Of a stretch of DNA of 64,000 nt, positions 50,078 through 58,298 are shown in pieces (position 1 is the first letter of the stretch; each line of letters begins with the position of its first letter). The notes under the pieces are model-generated. The model did no database searches, was not told the origin of the DNA, and worked only from the letters and a program-made list of their open reading frames with translations. A program made the translations under genes and the position numbers. The stretch is from Streptomyces sp. CB00316 (GTDB lineage Bacteria > Actinomycetota > Actinomycetes > Streptomycetales > Streptomycetaceae), in the NCBI RefSeq assembly GCF_001905595.1, contig NZ_LIXI01000005.1, positions 584,675-648,674 on the forward strand. Direction: 5' to 3'.

Positions 50078-51255
50078 GACGTACGTACCTCCTCGGGGGC
50101 CCGGTCGGCTGCGGTCCAGCCGGGGCCGAGACGAAGTCTCTCCCAGGCCTCGTCGTCGAGGGCGACGAGGCGGTCGGCGTGGTCGCGGGTGGGCGGTTCG
50201 GTGAGGTCGCCGGGGACGGTGAGGACGGCGGCGGCCATGAGATGACCGTGCCGGACCCGGTCCCTTACGGGGAGGCCGCGCAGGGTGGCGGAGAGGAACC
50301 CGGCGGCGAACGCGTCCCCGGCCCCGACGGCGGCGACGACGTCGACGTGGAGGGCGGGGACGGGCGTGACGGTGTCGAGGGCGCCTTCAGCCCCTCCGCC
50401 GTCCGCCGAACGCGAGGCCGGCGCACCCACAGTCCCTCCGCCCTCCGTGGAGGGCGAGGCCGGGCCGTTCCCAGCCCCTCCGGCGTTTGAGGAGCGGGGC
50501 CCGGGGCCGAGCCGCGAGAACGCCGTCGCGCCCGCGCTCCCCCGCTTCACGACCACCACCGACGGCTCCGGCAGCGCCGCCCGGATCGCCTCCGCGCCCA
50601 CGATCCCCCACGCCTCCTCCGCCTCGTCCTCCCCGACGAACACCAGGTCACAGCGGCGAGCCAGCTCCAGCAGCACGGAAGCGCCGCCGCCCCGCCACAG
50701 ATGCGGCCGATGGTTCACGTCGAACGACACCAGCGGACGGCCCGGGCGCGGAGCCGTCAGCTCCCGCAGCAGCTCCAGACAGTCCGCCGACAACGCCGCC
50801 GTGATCCCGGAGAGGTGGAGGACGCGCCCGGCGAAGACCTCCTCGTACGGCACATTCGCCGGCGACATCGCAGAAGCCGCCGACCCGGCCCGGTAGTAGG
50901 CGACCTCGTGCGCCCCCGCCCCGCGATCCGTCGCCGTACGGAAGTAGATGCCCGTGGGCCGGTCAGGATCCCGCCGCACGGCCGACGTATCGACGCCGTA
51001 CCCCCCGATCGTCTCGACCAGGTGGTCACCGAAGCCGTCCGCTCCGACCCGCCCCACCCAGGCCGCCCGGTGCCCGGCGGCGGCGAGCGCGCAGGCCACG
51101 TTGGACTCGGCGCCCCCGATCCCCCGCCCGAAGGACGGAACGTCGGCGAGGCGGCCGGGCTGCGAGGGCAGGAACGTCACCATGGACTCACCGAGACAGA
51201 CGACATCGGTGGTCGCGTCGGCGGCGCGGGCCGTACCTGCTGCGGGTCCGGACAC
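50074..51255 (-). CDS. kdgK: PfkB carbohydrate kinase, likely 2-keto-3-deoxygluconate kinase
   Basis: This is a 393-residue sugar kinase. The start VVCLGESMVTFLPSQPGRLA is followed by GGAESNVACALAAAGHRAAW, a ribokinase-type pattern. HEVAYYRAGSAASAMSP resembles the KDG-binding segment of KDG kinases. The anion hole and catalytic base are in VVAAVGAGDAFAAGF. Unusually, three 14-residue Gly/Ser/Ala-rich repeats sit between VVVVKRGSAGATAFS and the GAGDAF motif; they come from 42-bp repeats. The ATG or GTG at 51255 follows a short gap. It overlaps the IclR gene. The enzyme would phosphorylate a deoxy-ketosugar acid in the cytosol. Confidence 0.85.
   Translation of the reverse strand: MSGPAAGTARAADATTDVVCLGESMVTFLPSQPGRLADVPSFGRGIGGAESNVACALAAAGHRAAWVGRVGADGFGDHLVETIGGYGVDTSAVRRDPDRPTGIYFRTATDRGAGAHEVAYYRAGSAASAMSPANVPYEEVFAGRVLHLSGITAALSADCLELLRELTAPRPGRPLVSFDVNHRPHLWRGGGASVLLELARRCDLVFVGEDEAEEAWGIVGAEAIRAALPEPSVVVVKRGSAGATAFSRLGPGPRSSNAGGAGNGPASPSTEGGGTVGAPASRSADGGGAEGALDTVTPVPALHVDVVAAVGAGDAFAAGFLSATLRGLPVRDRVRHGHLMAAAVLTVPGDLTEPPTRDHADRLVALDDEAWERLRLGPGWTAADRAPEEVRTS
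50388..50513 (-). repeat. three tandem 42-bp units inside the kinase gene
   Basis: Copies begin at 50388, 50430 and 50472, 42 bp apart, with the pattern CAGCCCCTCC...GAGG. Each unit encodes 14 residues in frame on the minus strand. The best copy contains CCCCTCCGGCGTTTGAGGAG, a motif common in Streptomyces intergenic repeats. The kinase frame is kept. Confidence 0.9.
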
Positions 51256-51328
51256 TGAAGGCTCCTCGCTGGTCGGCGTGCGGGCCGGTGGTCACCATTG
51301 ACCGGGCATCGGCTCGGATGTTAGACAG

Positions 51329-51370
51329 CATTGAGCGATATACGCAATGGGTGTTGCACATGTTGCAACA
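51329..51370. promoter_or_regulatory. IclR operator-like dyads in the divergent promoter
   Basis: TGTTGCACATGTTGCAACA at 51352-51370 has 7-bp arms TGTTGCA/TGCAACA, and CATTG...CAATG spans 51329-51349. The region is AT-rich relative to flanks. It separates the kinase-IclR-RidA and deaminase-deacylase units and is where the IclR protein of this cluster should bind. Confidence 0.65.
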
Positions 51371-51388
51371 GACTTCGAGGAGCTCCCC

Positions 51389-52690
51389 TTGGCAGCCGAA
51401 CGCCCCACCACCCCCACCGCCTCCCTCACGGCCGGCCTCGCCGAAGAACGCGTCGACCACCGCTTCAAGGCGCTCCCGCCCGACGCCGGGGGCCTGACCG
51501 TCGGAGCCCTGGCCGCCGAGCGCCGCAACCTCTTCACCGGCGGGTTCACCACCCCCGTCCTCGCCCTCTCCGCCGAGTCGGTCGAGCACAACCTCGCCCT
51601 GCTGGAGACGTACGCGGAACGCCACGGCCTCGCGTTCGCCCCGCACGGCAAGACCTCCATGGCCCCGCAGCTCTTCGCGGACCAGCTGAAGCGCGGGGCC
51701 TGGGGCATCACGGCCGCCGTGCCGCACCAGGCACGCGTCTACCGCGCGTACGGGATCGGGCGCATCTTCCTCGCCAACGAGCTGGTCGACCCGGTCGCGC
51801 TGCGCTGGCTGGCCGGCGAGATGACGGCCGACCCGGAGTTCCGCTTCATCTGTTACGTCGACTCCGTGCGCGGGATCGAGCTGATGGAGGAGGCCCTGAG
51901 CGCGTCGGGCGCCACCCGCCCCCTCGACGTGGTCGTGGAGCTCGGCGCGGGCGAGGGCGCGCGCACCGGCGCCCGGACCGAGGCCGACTGCGCGGCGGTG
52001 GCCGACGCGGTGGCGGCGGCCGGGTCGCTGCGCCTGGTGGGCGTGGCCGGGTACGAGGGCGAGGTGCCGGACGCGGACCCGGAGCGCGTGCGGGCATGGC
52101 TGCGGCGCCTCGTCGCGCTGGCGGCCACCTTCGATGCCGAGAAGCGGTTCACCGGCGCCGAGGAGATCGTCATCAGCGCGGGCGGCAGCGCCTGGTTCGA
52201 CGCGGTGGCGGACGTATTCGCCGGGATCCCCGAACTCAGCTCCCCCGTGCTCAAGTTGCTCCGTTCCGGCGCTTACGTCTCGCACGACGACGGCCACTAC
52301 AAGCACCTCACCCCGTTCAACCGCGTCCCCGGGGAGGGTGCCCTGGAGCCCGCCTTCCGCCTCTGGGCGCAGGTCGTCTCCCGCCCGACCGGCGAGCAGG
52401 CGTTCCTGAACGCGGGCAAGCGGGACGCGGCGTACGACCTCGATCTCCCCGAGGCGCAGGTGGTCCGCTCCGCCCGCGACGGCTCGGTCCGCCCCGCCAC
52501 CGGCATCACGGTCACCGGCCTCTCCGACCAGCACACCTGGGTACGGACGGAGGAAGGCGCCGAGCTGGAGGTCGGCGACTGGGTCGGCATGGGCCTCTCG
52601 CACCCCTGCACCAGCTTCGACAAGTGGCAGCTGATCCCGCTGGTGGAGGCGGACGGCACGGTCAGCGACTACATCCGCACGTTCTTCTGA
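51389..52690 (+). CDS. PLP-dependent amino acid deaminase/dehydratase (D-serine dehydratase-like, alanine racemase fold)
   Basis: This is a 433-residue enzyme of the fold-type III PLP family of D-threonine aldolase and D-serine dehydratase. The PLP Lys is expected in LAFAPHGKTSMAPQLFADQL. Other conserved parts are LDVVVELGAGEGARTGARTE and PVLKLLRSGAYVSHDDGHY, and the C-terminal LSHPCTSFDKW contains the His and Cys that bind the divalent metal. It probably dehydrates or deaminates a D-amino acid or 2-amino sugar acid to a 2-oxo acid. The TTG at 51389 has GAGGAG upstream and leaves the operator outside the gene; an ATG at 51347 overlaps the dyad and has no site. Confidence 0.82.
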   Translation: MAAERPTTPTASLTAGLAEERVDHRFKALPPDAGGLTVGALAAERRNLFTGGFTTPVLALSAESVEHNLALLETYAERHGLAFAPHGKTSMAPQLFADQLKRGAWGITAAVPHQARVYRAYGIGRIFLANELVDPVALRWLAGEMTADPEFRFICYVDSVRGIELMEEALSASGATRPLDVVVELGAGEGARTGARTEADCAAVADAVAAAGSLRLVGVAGYEGEVPDADPERVRAWLRRLVALAATFDAEKRFTGAEEIVISAGGSAWFDAVADVFAGIPELSSPVLKLLRSGAYVSHDDGHYKHLTPFNRVPGEGALEPAFRLWAQVVSRPTGEQAFLNAGKRDAAYDLDLPEAQVVRSARDGSVRPATGITVTGLSDQHTWVRTEEGAELEVGDWVGMGLSHPCTSFDKWQLIPLVEADGTVSDYIRTFF

Positions 52691-52724
52691 GCAGCCGCCC
52701 CCTCCCGCCCCCGAAAGGTCACCC

Positions 52725-54344
52725 ATGGACCTGGTCCTGCGCGACGCGCTCGTCGTCGACGGCACCGGCGAGCCCTCCTACCGCGCCGATGTGGCGGTCT
52801 GCGGCGGCCGGATCGCCGAGATCCACCGCGAGGGCTCCCCCGGCCCCCGCCCCACCGCCATCCGTACGGTCGACGCCGACGGCCTCGCGCTGGCCCCCGG
52901 CTTCATCGACATGCACGCCCACAGCGATCTGGCGCTGCTGCGCGACCCGGACCACGGAGCGAAGGCGGCGCAGGGCGTCACGCTCGAAGTGCTCGGCCAG
53001 GACGGCCTGTCGTACGCCCCGGTCGACGACCGTACGCTCGCCGAGGTCCGCCGCTCCATCACCGGCTGGAACGGCGACGGCTCCGACATCGACTTCGACT
53101 GGCGCACCGTCGGCGGCTACCTGGACCGCCTCGACCGCAACTTCGGCGGCCAGGGCATCGCCGTCAACGCCGCCTACCTGATCCCGCAGGGCACGGTACG
53201 GATGTACGCCGTCGGCTGGGACGACCGCCCGGCCACCGACGCCGAGCTGGCCCGGATGAAGGAGCTGGTGGACCAGGGGATGCGTGAGGGCGCGGTGGGC
53301 ATGTCGTCCGGGCTCACCTACACCCCCGGGATGTACGCGGACGACGCCGAACTCACCGCACTCTGCCGGGTGGTGGCCCGCCACGATGGCTACTACTGCC
53401 CCCACCACCGCAGTTACGGGGCCGGCGCACTGGTGGCGTACGGGGAGATGGTGCGGCTGACCCGCAACGCCGGCTGCGCCCTCCATCTCGCCCACGCCAC
53501 CATGAACTTCGGCGTCAACAAGGGCAAGGCACCCGACCTCCTCGCCCTGCTGGACGGCGCGCTGGCCGCCGGGGCCGACATCTCGCTCGACACCTACCCG
53601 TACGCCCCGGGCTGCACGACGCTCGTGGCCATGCTGCCGAGTTGGGCGGGCGAGGGCGGCCCGGAGTCGGCCCTCACCCGGCTCGCGGACCCGGAGAGCG
53701 CGGAGACGATACGGCACCACCTGGAGGTGCTCGGCTCGGACGGCTGTCACGGGGTGCCGATCGAGTGGGACACCATCGAGATCTCCGGCGTCAGCGCACC
53801 GCACCTGGCCGAGTACGTGGGCCGTACGGTGGCGGAGTCGGCGGGGCTGCGCGGCGAGGAGCCCTGGGTGACCGCGCGGCGGCTGCTCACCGAGGACCGG
53901 CTCGGGACGACGATCCTCCAGCACGTGGGCCACGAGGAGAACGTCCAGCAGATCATGCGCCACCCGGTGCACACCGGCGGCAGCGACGGCATCCTCCAGG
54001 GCGACAAGCCGCACCCGAGGGCGTACGGCACGTTCCCGCAGTATCTGGGCCGTTACGCACGGGAGTTGGGCATCCTCTCGCTGGAGGAGTGCGTGGCCCA
54101 CCTGACCTCGCGCCCGGCCGCCCGGCTGCGACTGGCGGACCGGGGCCTGGTGCGCGAGGGCTACCGCGCGGACCTGGTGCTCTTCGACCCGGAGACGGTG
54201 GCGGCGGGCTCCACGTTCGAGGAGCCGCGCACGCTGCCGGTGGGCATCCCGCACGTCCTGATCGACGGCCGGTTCGTCATCGAGGACGGCAGGCGCACCT
54301 CGGTGCTTGCGGGCCGGGCGGTCCGGGGCGCGGGGGCGGCCTGA
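52725..54344 (+). CDS. N-acyl-D-amino acid deacylase (amidohydrolase)
   Basis: This is a 539-residue metal-dependent amidohydrolase of the D-aminoacylase family, cleaving N-acyl groups from D-amino acids or similar substrates. The metal site starts with GFIDMHAHSDLALL (HxH). The family segments GVTLEVLGQDGLSYAP, GAVGMSSGLTYTPGMYADDA and HHRSYGAGALVAYGEMVRL are present, then ILQHVGHEENVQQIMRHPVH and HTGGSDGILQGDKPHPRAYG carries the late Asp. The ATG at 52725 follows GAAAGG. It follows the deaminase by 34 bp and is likely cotranscribed. Confidence 0.9.
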   Translation: MDLVLRDALVVDGTGEPSYRADVAVCGGRIAEIHREGSPGPRPTAIRTVDADGLALAPGFIDMHAHSDLALLRDPDHGAKAAQGVTLEVLGQDGLSYAPVDDRTLAEVRRSITGWNGDGSDIDFDWRTVGGYLDRLDRNFGGQGIAVNAAYLIPQGTVRMYAVGWDDRPATDAELARMKELVDQGMREGAVGMSSGLTYTPGMYADDAELTALCRVVARHDGYYCPHHRSYGAGALVAYGEMVRLTRNAGCALHLAHATMNFGVNKGKAPDLLALLDGALAAGADISLDTYPYAPGCTTLVAMLPSWAGEGGPESALTRLADPESAETIRHHLEVLGSDGCHGVPIEWDTIEISGVSAPHLAEYVGRTVAESAGLRGEEPWVTARRLLTEDRLGTTILQHVGHEENVQQIMRHPVHTGGSDGILQGDKPHPRAYGTFPQYLGRYARELGILSLEECVAHLTSRPAARLRLADRGLVREGYRADLVLFDPETVAAGSTFEEPRTLPVGIPHVLIDGRFVIEDGRRTSVLAGRAVRGAGAA

Positions 54345-54379
54345 GGCGCTGCGCGGCCCCGGCTGCGTACGGTCGGGGT

Positions 54380-55195
54380 ATGACACTCGACCTCGACGCC
54401 TATTTCGCCAGGATCGGCTGGACCGGGGAGCCCCGCCCCAGGGTGGAGGTGCTGCGGTCCCTGCACCGCGCGCACGCCCTGGGCATCCCGTTCGAGAACC
54501 TGGATCCGGTGCTCGGCTCGGCGCCCTCCCTGCACGTGGCCGATCTGGAGGCCAAGCTCGTCCGCGGTGGGCGCGGCGGCTACTGCTACGAGCACAACAC
54601 CCTCTTCGCCGCCGTCCTGCGGCAGCTGGGCTTCACCGTGACCCTGCTGGCCGCCCGGGTGGTGCTGGGCGCCGCGCCGGGCGACATCCGGCCGCGCAGC
54701 CACATACTGCTGCGGGTGGACGTGCCGGACGTGGCGAGCCCGTACGTGGCCGATGTCGGGTTCGGCAGCATCGGCGCGCTGCTGGAGCCGATCGAGCTGG
54801 TGGCGGGGGCGGAGCTGTACGACGCTCCGCGCCGCCACCGGCTCGCCACGGTGGCGCACGAGGGGCCGCTGGAGATGTGGGAGCTGCGGGCCGAGAAGGG
54901 CGGGAGCTGGGAGGCGCAGTACGCCTTCACGGCGGAGCCGTTCGAGGGCGCGGACTTCGAGATGATCAACTGGTACGTCGCGACCAGCCCGCACTCACCG
55001 TTCCGGCAGGCGGTGTACGCGCAGCGCGCCCTGCCCGACTCCTCCCATCGGTCGCTCGCCGGGCTCGACCTGGTCGAGACGGCCGGGGACGGCACGATCA
55101 GGGAGCGGCTGCTCTCCGGCCCCGACGAGCTCCACCAGGTGCTGGAGGACAGCTTCGGCATCCGCGTCCCAGAAGGCGCCCAGCTGCCTGCCTGA
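54380..55195 (+). CDS. arylamine N-acetyltransferase
   Basis: This is a 271-residue cytoplasmic enzyme that transfers acetyl from CoA to arylamines and hydrazines. The catalytic triad is visible: Cys69 in GGRGGYCYEHN, His in RPRSHILLRV and Asp in YVADVGFGS. ALGIPFENLDPVLG is the conserved N-terminal segment. The family has natural roles in secondary metabolism, for example amide closure of ansamycins, but no such genes are nearby. The ATG at 54380 is the natural start, 35 bp beyond the deacylase stop, so it may be on the same transcript though unrelated in function. Confidence 0.92.
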   Translation: MTLDLDAYFARIGWTGEPRPRVEVLRSLHRAHALGIPFENLDPVLGSAPSLHVADLEAKLVRGGRGGYCYEHNTLFAAVLRQLGFTVTLLAARVVLGAAPGDIRPRSHILLRVDVPDVASPYVADVGFGSIGALLEPIELVAGAELYDAPRRHRLATVAHEGPLEMWELRAEKGGSWEAQYAFTAEPFEGADFEMINWYVATSPHSPFRQAVYAQRALPDSSHRSLAGLDLVETAGDGTIRERLLSGPDELHQVLEDSFGIRVPEGAQLPA

Positions 55196-55467
55196 GCCCG
55201 CCGGGTGCCGGACCGCCCCCGCATCCGGAGTCCCCGTCACCCGGCTCCCCGCCGCACGGGCCGCCCGCCGCGTGGCGCATCTCACCCGGCCGGGCGGCTC
55301 ACGCCCCATTCCAAGCCGCGACGCCGCCCGGACCGGCCCTTCCCACGGTCCGGGGCCGGGGCGGCCTTGCCGATGGAAGCCGGGACGCGGCGGCGGGTGG
55401 GAGGGGGGGTCGCGAGGACGGCGCAATCTCCGCGCACCGCGCGAAACGCGGCCGTAAGCTCGCGGGC

Positions 55468-56679
55468 ATGCAGGTCATCCAGTCCACCAAGCTCGCCAAT
55501 GTCTGTTACGAGATCCGGGGCCCCGTGCTGGAGGAGGCGATGCGGCTCGAAGCGGCCGGTCAGCGCATCCTCAAGCTCAACACGGGCAACCCGGCCGCGT
55601 TCGGGTTCGAGTGCCCGCCGGAGATCCTCGAGGACATCCTGCGCAACCTCGCCGGGGCGCACGGCTACGGGGACGCGAAGGGCCTGCTCTCGGCGCGGCG
55701 AGCGGTGGTGCAGCACTACCAGACCAAGGGGATCGAGCTCGACGTCGAGGACGTCTACCTGGGCAACGGGGTCTCCGAGCTGATCCAGATGTCGATGCAG
55801 GCGCTGCTCGACGACGGTGACGAGGTGCTCGTACCGGCCCCGGACTACCCCCTGTGGACAGCGTCGGTCTCGCTGGCCGGCGGGACGGCCGTGCACTACC
55901 GGTGCGACGAGCAGGCCGACTGGATGCCGGACCTGGCGGACATCGAGCGGAAGATCACCGACCGCACCAAGGCCCTGGTGATCATCAACCCGAACAACCC
56001 CACCGGCGCGGTGTACGACGACGAGATGCTGCGCGGTCTCACCGAGATCGCCCGGCGCCACAACCTGATCGTCTGCTCCGACGAGATCTACGACCGGATC
56101 CTGTACGACGGCGCGACCCACACCCCGACGGCGGCCCTGGCCCCCGATCTGATGGTGCTGACCTTCAACGGGCTCTCCAAGAACTACCGGGTGGCCGGCT
56201 TCCGCTCCGGCTGGCTGGCGGTCTGCGGCCCGAAGGCGCACGCCACCTCGTACATCGAGGGGCTCACGATCCTGGCCAACATGCGGCTCTGCGCCAACAT
56301 GCCCTCCCAGCACGCGGTGGCCACCGCGCTCGGCGGGCGGCAGTCGATCGAGGACCTGGTGCTGCCGGGCGGCCGGATCCTGGAGCAGCGGGACGTGGCG
56401 TACGACCTGCTGACCTCGATCCCCGGGGTGACCTGCGTGAAGCCGAAGGGGGCGCTGTATCTCTTCCCGCGGCTCGACCCCAAGGTCTACAAGATCAAGG
56501 ACGACCGGCAGATGGTCCTGGACCTGCTGCGGGCCGAGAAGATCATGGTCGTGCAGGGGACGGGGTTCAACTGGCCGGAGCCCGACCACGTCCGCATCGT
56601 GACGCTGCCGGCGACGGAGGAGCTGACCGACGCCATGACTCGGATCGGCTCGTTCCTGGACGGTTACGGACAGCCGTAG
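55468..56679 (+). CDS. AlaA-like PLP aminotransferase (fold type I)
   Basis: This is a 403-residue class I aminotransferase close to E. coli AlaA, which makes alanine from glutamate and pyruvate. Residues such as GYGDAKGLLSARRAVVQHYQ, LGNGVSELIQMSMQALLDDG, INPNNPTGAVYDDEML and VCSDEIYDRILYDGATH mark the family. The PLP Lys is in NGLSKNYRVAGFRSGW, and VQGTGFNWPEPDHVRIV holds the terminal Arg. The ATG at 55468 fits the conserved start MQVIQSTKLANVCYEIRGPV. A 272-bp gap before it has no evident gene. It is probably an alanine aminotransferase. Confidence 0.9.
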   Translation: MQVIQSTKLANVCYEIRGPVLEEAMRLEAAGQRILKLNTGNPAAFGFECPPEILEDILRNLAGAHGYGDAKGLLSARRAVVQHYQTKGIELDVEDVYLGNGVSELIQMSMQALLDDGDEVLVPAPDYPLWTASVSLAGGTAVHYRCDEQADWMPDLADIERKITDRTKALVIINPNNPTGAVYDDEMLRGLTEIARRHNLIVCSDEIYDRILYDGATHTPTAALAPDLMVLTFNGLSKNYRVAGFRSGWLAVCGPKAHATSYIEGLTILANMRLCANMPSQHAVATALGGRQSIEDLVLPGGRILEQRDVAYDLLTSIPGVTCVKPKGALYLFPRLDPKVYKIKDDRQMVLDLLRAEKIMVVQGTGFNWPEPDHVRIVTLPATEELTDAMTRIGSFLDGYGQP

Positions 56680-56772
56680 GGCGACCGCGCTCCGCACCAG
56701 GGCCCGGATCGGGCGTAAACTTAGACTCAATCCAATGTAGGATGGATACCCAGCATCACCGGGAGGCCATCC

Positions 56773-57168
56773 ATGTACGAGCCGATCCGCACTCCATCGG
56801 TCCACAGCCCGGCCGACGACGCGGACTTTCCGCACCGGAGCCGCGAGGAGGAGCTGGACATCCAGCTCGCGGGACACCTCGCCGCCCTCCTCGCGGTCAC
56901 CGACGAACTCGGCCTCGCCCCGGCGGGCGACCGTATCGCCGAACAGGTGGCACGGCTGCGCGGCGCCCCGCCCGCCCGGCAGGCCGCCCTGACCGGCGCC
57001 GCCCCGGCGTCCCTGCACCGCCGCGCCCACGCCCTGGCGGGCCGCGCGCTCGTGGTGGCCGCGTCCCGCGCCGACACCACCGCCGCCATCCTCTCCGCGC
57101 AGCGGATGGACGCCCACACCGAGGCCCTCGCCTCCACCGCCGCCGAGCAGCTGGTCGGCGCCCACTGA
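56773..57168 (+). CDS. SCO4983-like hypothetical protein
   Basis: This is a 131-residue soluble helical protein with no clear function. After an acidic N-terminus it reads EEELDIQLAGHLAALLAVTD, then GRALVVAASRADTTAAILSA. I believe it matches a family in Streptomyces known only by its S. coelicolor locus name, SCO4983; the order with the aminotransferase upstream and pckG downstream fits that part of the S. coelicolor map, as far as I recall. It starts 94 bp after the aminotransferase; the preceding AT-rich stretch may be its promoter. Confidence 0.7.
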   Translation: MYEPIRTPSVHSPADDADFPHRSREEELDIQLAGHLAALLAVTDELGLAPAGDRIAEQVARLRGAPPARQAALTGAAPASLHRRAHALAGRALVVAASRADTTAAILSAQRMDAHTEALASTAAEQLVGAH

Positions 57169-57370
57169 CGGCCCCGGTCCGCGTGCCGCCTCGGCGCGCG
57201 GACCGGGCGCCACGGCCTCCTCCTCGGACGCCGTTCCTCACGCCTGCGCACCGGTTGAGCGCAACGACTGACAAATGCGCCCGGTTGCCGCATTCTGATG
57301 GCTCCTATGATCCGCCGATCAGGCGACCGAACGTCACCTGATCGCCTCTCAGGTGCGCCAGGAGCTCGAT

Positions 57371-58081
57371 GTGACGATGGATGGATGGAAGGTCGCGAAG
57401 CTGTCCGCCTGGGCGACGGTCGCTGCCGCAGTCGCGGGCGCGTTGATCGCGGGGGTCTTTCAGCTGGCCACGGCGCAGGGTGGGGACGACGACAAGAGCG
57501 CGGGAGCACCGGCCCCGTCCATTTCCTTATCCATCACCCCTCCGGCCGGGACGCCGTCGCCCACTCCCCCGCCGAGCGCTTCGGCGAGCCAGTGGCCTAC
57601 CTCGGAGGGAACGCCCGACAGTCCGGAGAACTCCCCACCACCGCCCGCCACCGCCCCCCAGGTGCGCTACATCAGCGAGATCGACGAGAAGCGCAGCCGT
57701 ACCGCGGCGCTGGTCCACCAAGGGGAGCGGCACGAGTGCCTGACCAGCCTGACGGTCCGGACGAATGTCTTCCAGGCCACCAAGACCTTCGAGTTCGCCA
57801 TCGACCCCGAGTGGGACACCTTCAGCACCCTGGCCGGCATGGACACGGCGCCGCCCTTCGGCAACGTCATGCGCTTCACCGTCTACGTCGACGATGAGCA
57901 GGTGGCGACCCATCAGCTCTCGGACCGGCAGGCCGTCGAGATCACCGTCCCGGTCAGGGGCAGGAGCGCGCTGAAGCTCGTCACCGACACGGTGAAGGCC
58001 GGCGGACACCCGGCCGGCGGCTACGGAGCCTGGGGCAATGCCCGCTTCACCGCGGGAGCGGAGGAGAAGGGCGGCTGCTGA
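57371..58081 (+). CDS. membrane-anchored protein with a possible NPCBM-like domain
   Basis: This is a 236-residue protein. One helix at about residues 10-32 (AWATVAAAVAGALIAGVFQL) is a signal anchor, so most of the protein is outside. A Pro/Ser/Thr-rich linker of about 65 residues leads to a beta-sandwich with CLTSLTVRTNVFQATKTFEF and ITVPVRGRSALKLVTDT, which resembles the NPCBM (novel putative carbohydrate-binding module) fold, though I am not certain. The C-terminus ends in Cys. The GTG at 57371 has AGGAG six bases before it and was chosen over GTG 57353. It is convergent with pckG. Confidence 0.72.
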   Translation: MTMDGWKVAKLSAWATVAAAVAGALIAGVFQLATAQGGDDDKSAGAPAPSISLSITPPAGTPSPTPPPSASASQWPTSEGTPDSPENSPPPPATAPQVRYISEIDEKRSRTAALVHQGERHECLTSLTVRTNVFQATKTFEFAIDPEWDTFSTLAGMDTAPPFGNVMRFTVYVDDEQVATHQLSDRQAVEITVPVRGRSALKLVTDTVKAGGHPAGGYGAWGNARFTAGAEEKGGC

Positions 58082-58108
58082 GCGCCGGCCTCCGCCCCGG
58101 AACGGGGG

Positions 58109-58194
58109 CGGCCCCCGGAACCGTGAGGGGGGACACCAGCGTCCCGTGAGGGGGTTCCGGGGGCCGGAGGGGCCGTCCGTGGTCGGGGACGGCC
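58109..58194. terminator. double hairpin terminator between convergent genes
   Basis: A 14-bp stem starting CGGCCCCCGGAACC at 58109 pairs with 58153-58166 across a 30-nt loop. A second stem, GGCCGTCC/GGACGGCC at 58171-58194, follows. Together they can end transcripts from both sides before pckG. Confidence 0.75.
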
Positions 58195-58298
58195 CCGGGG
58201 CAGTCGGTGATGACAGGCCCCGTACCGCGGCGGGTCGTCGTACCCACAGGTCAGGGCGGATGTCCGATGGACCCGGCCGCGGGGTTCAGGGGCTGGGC

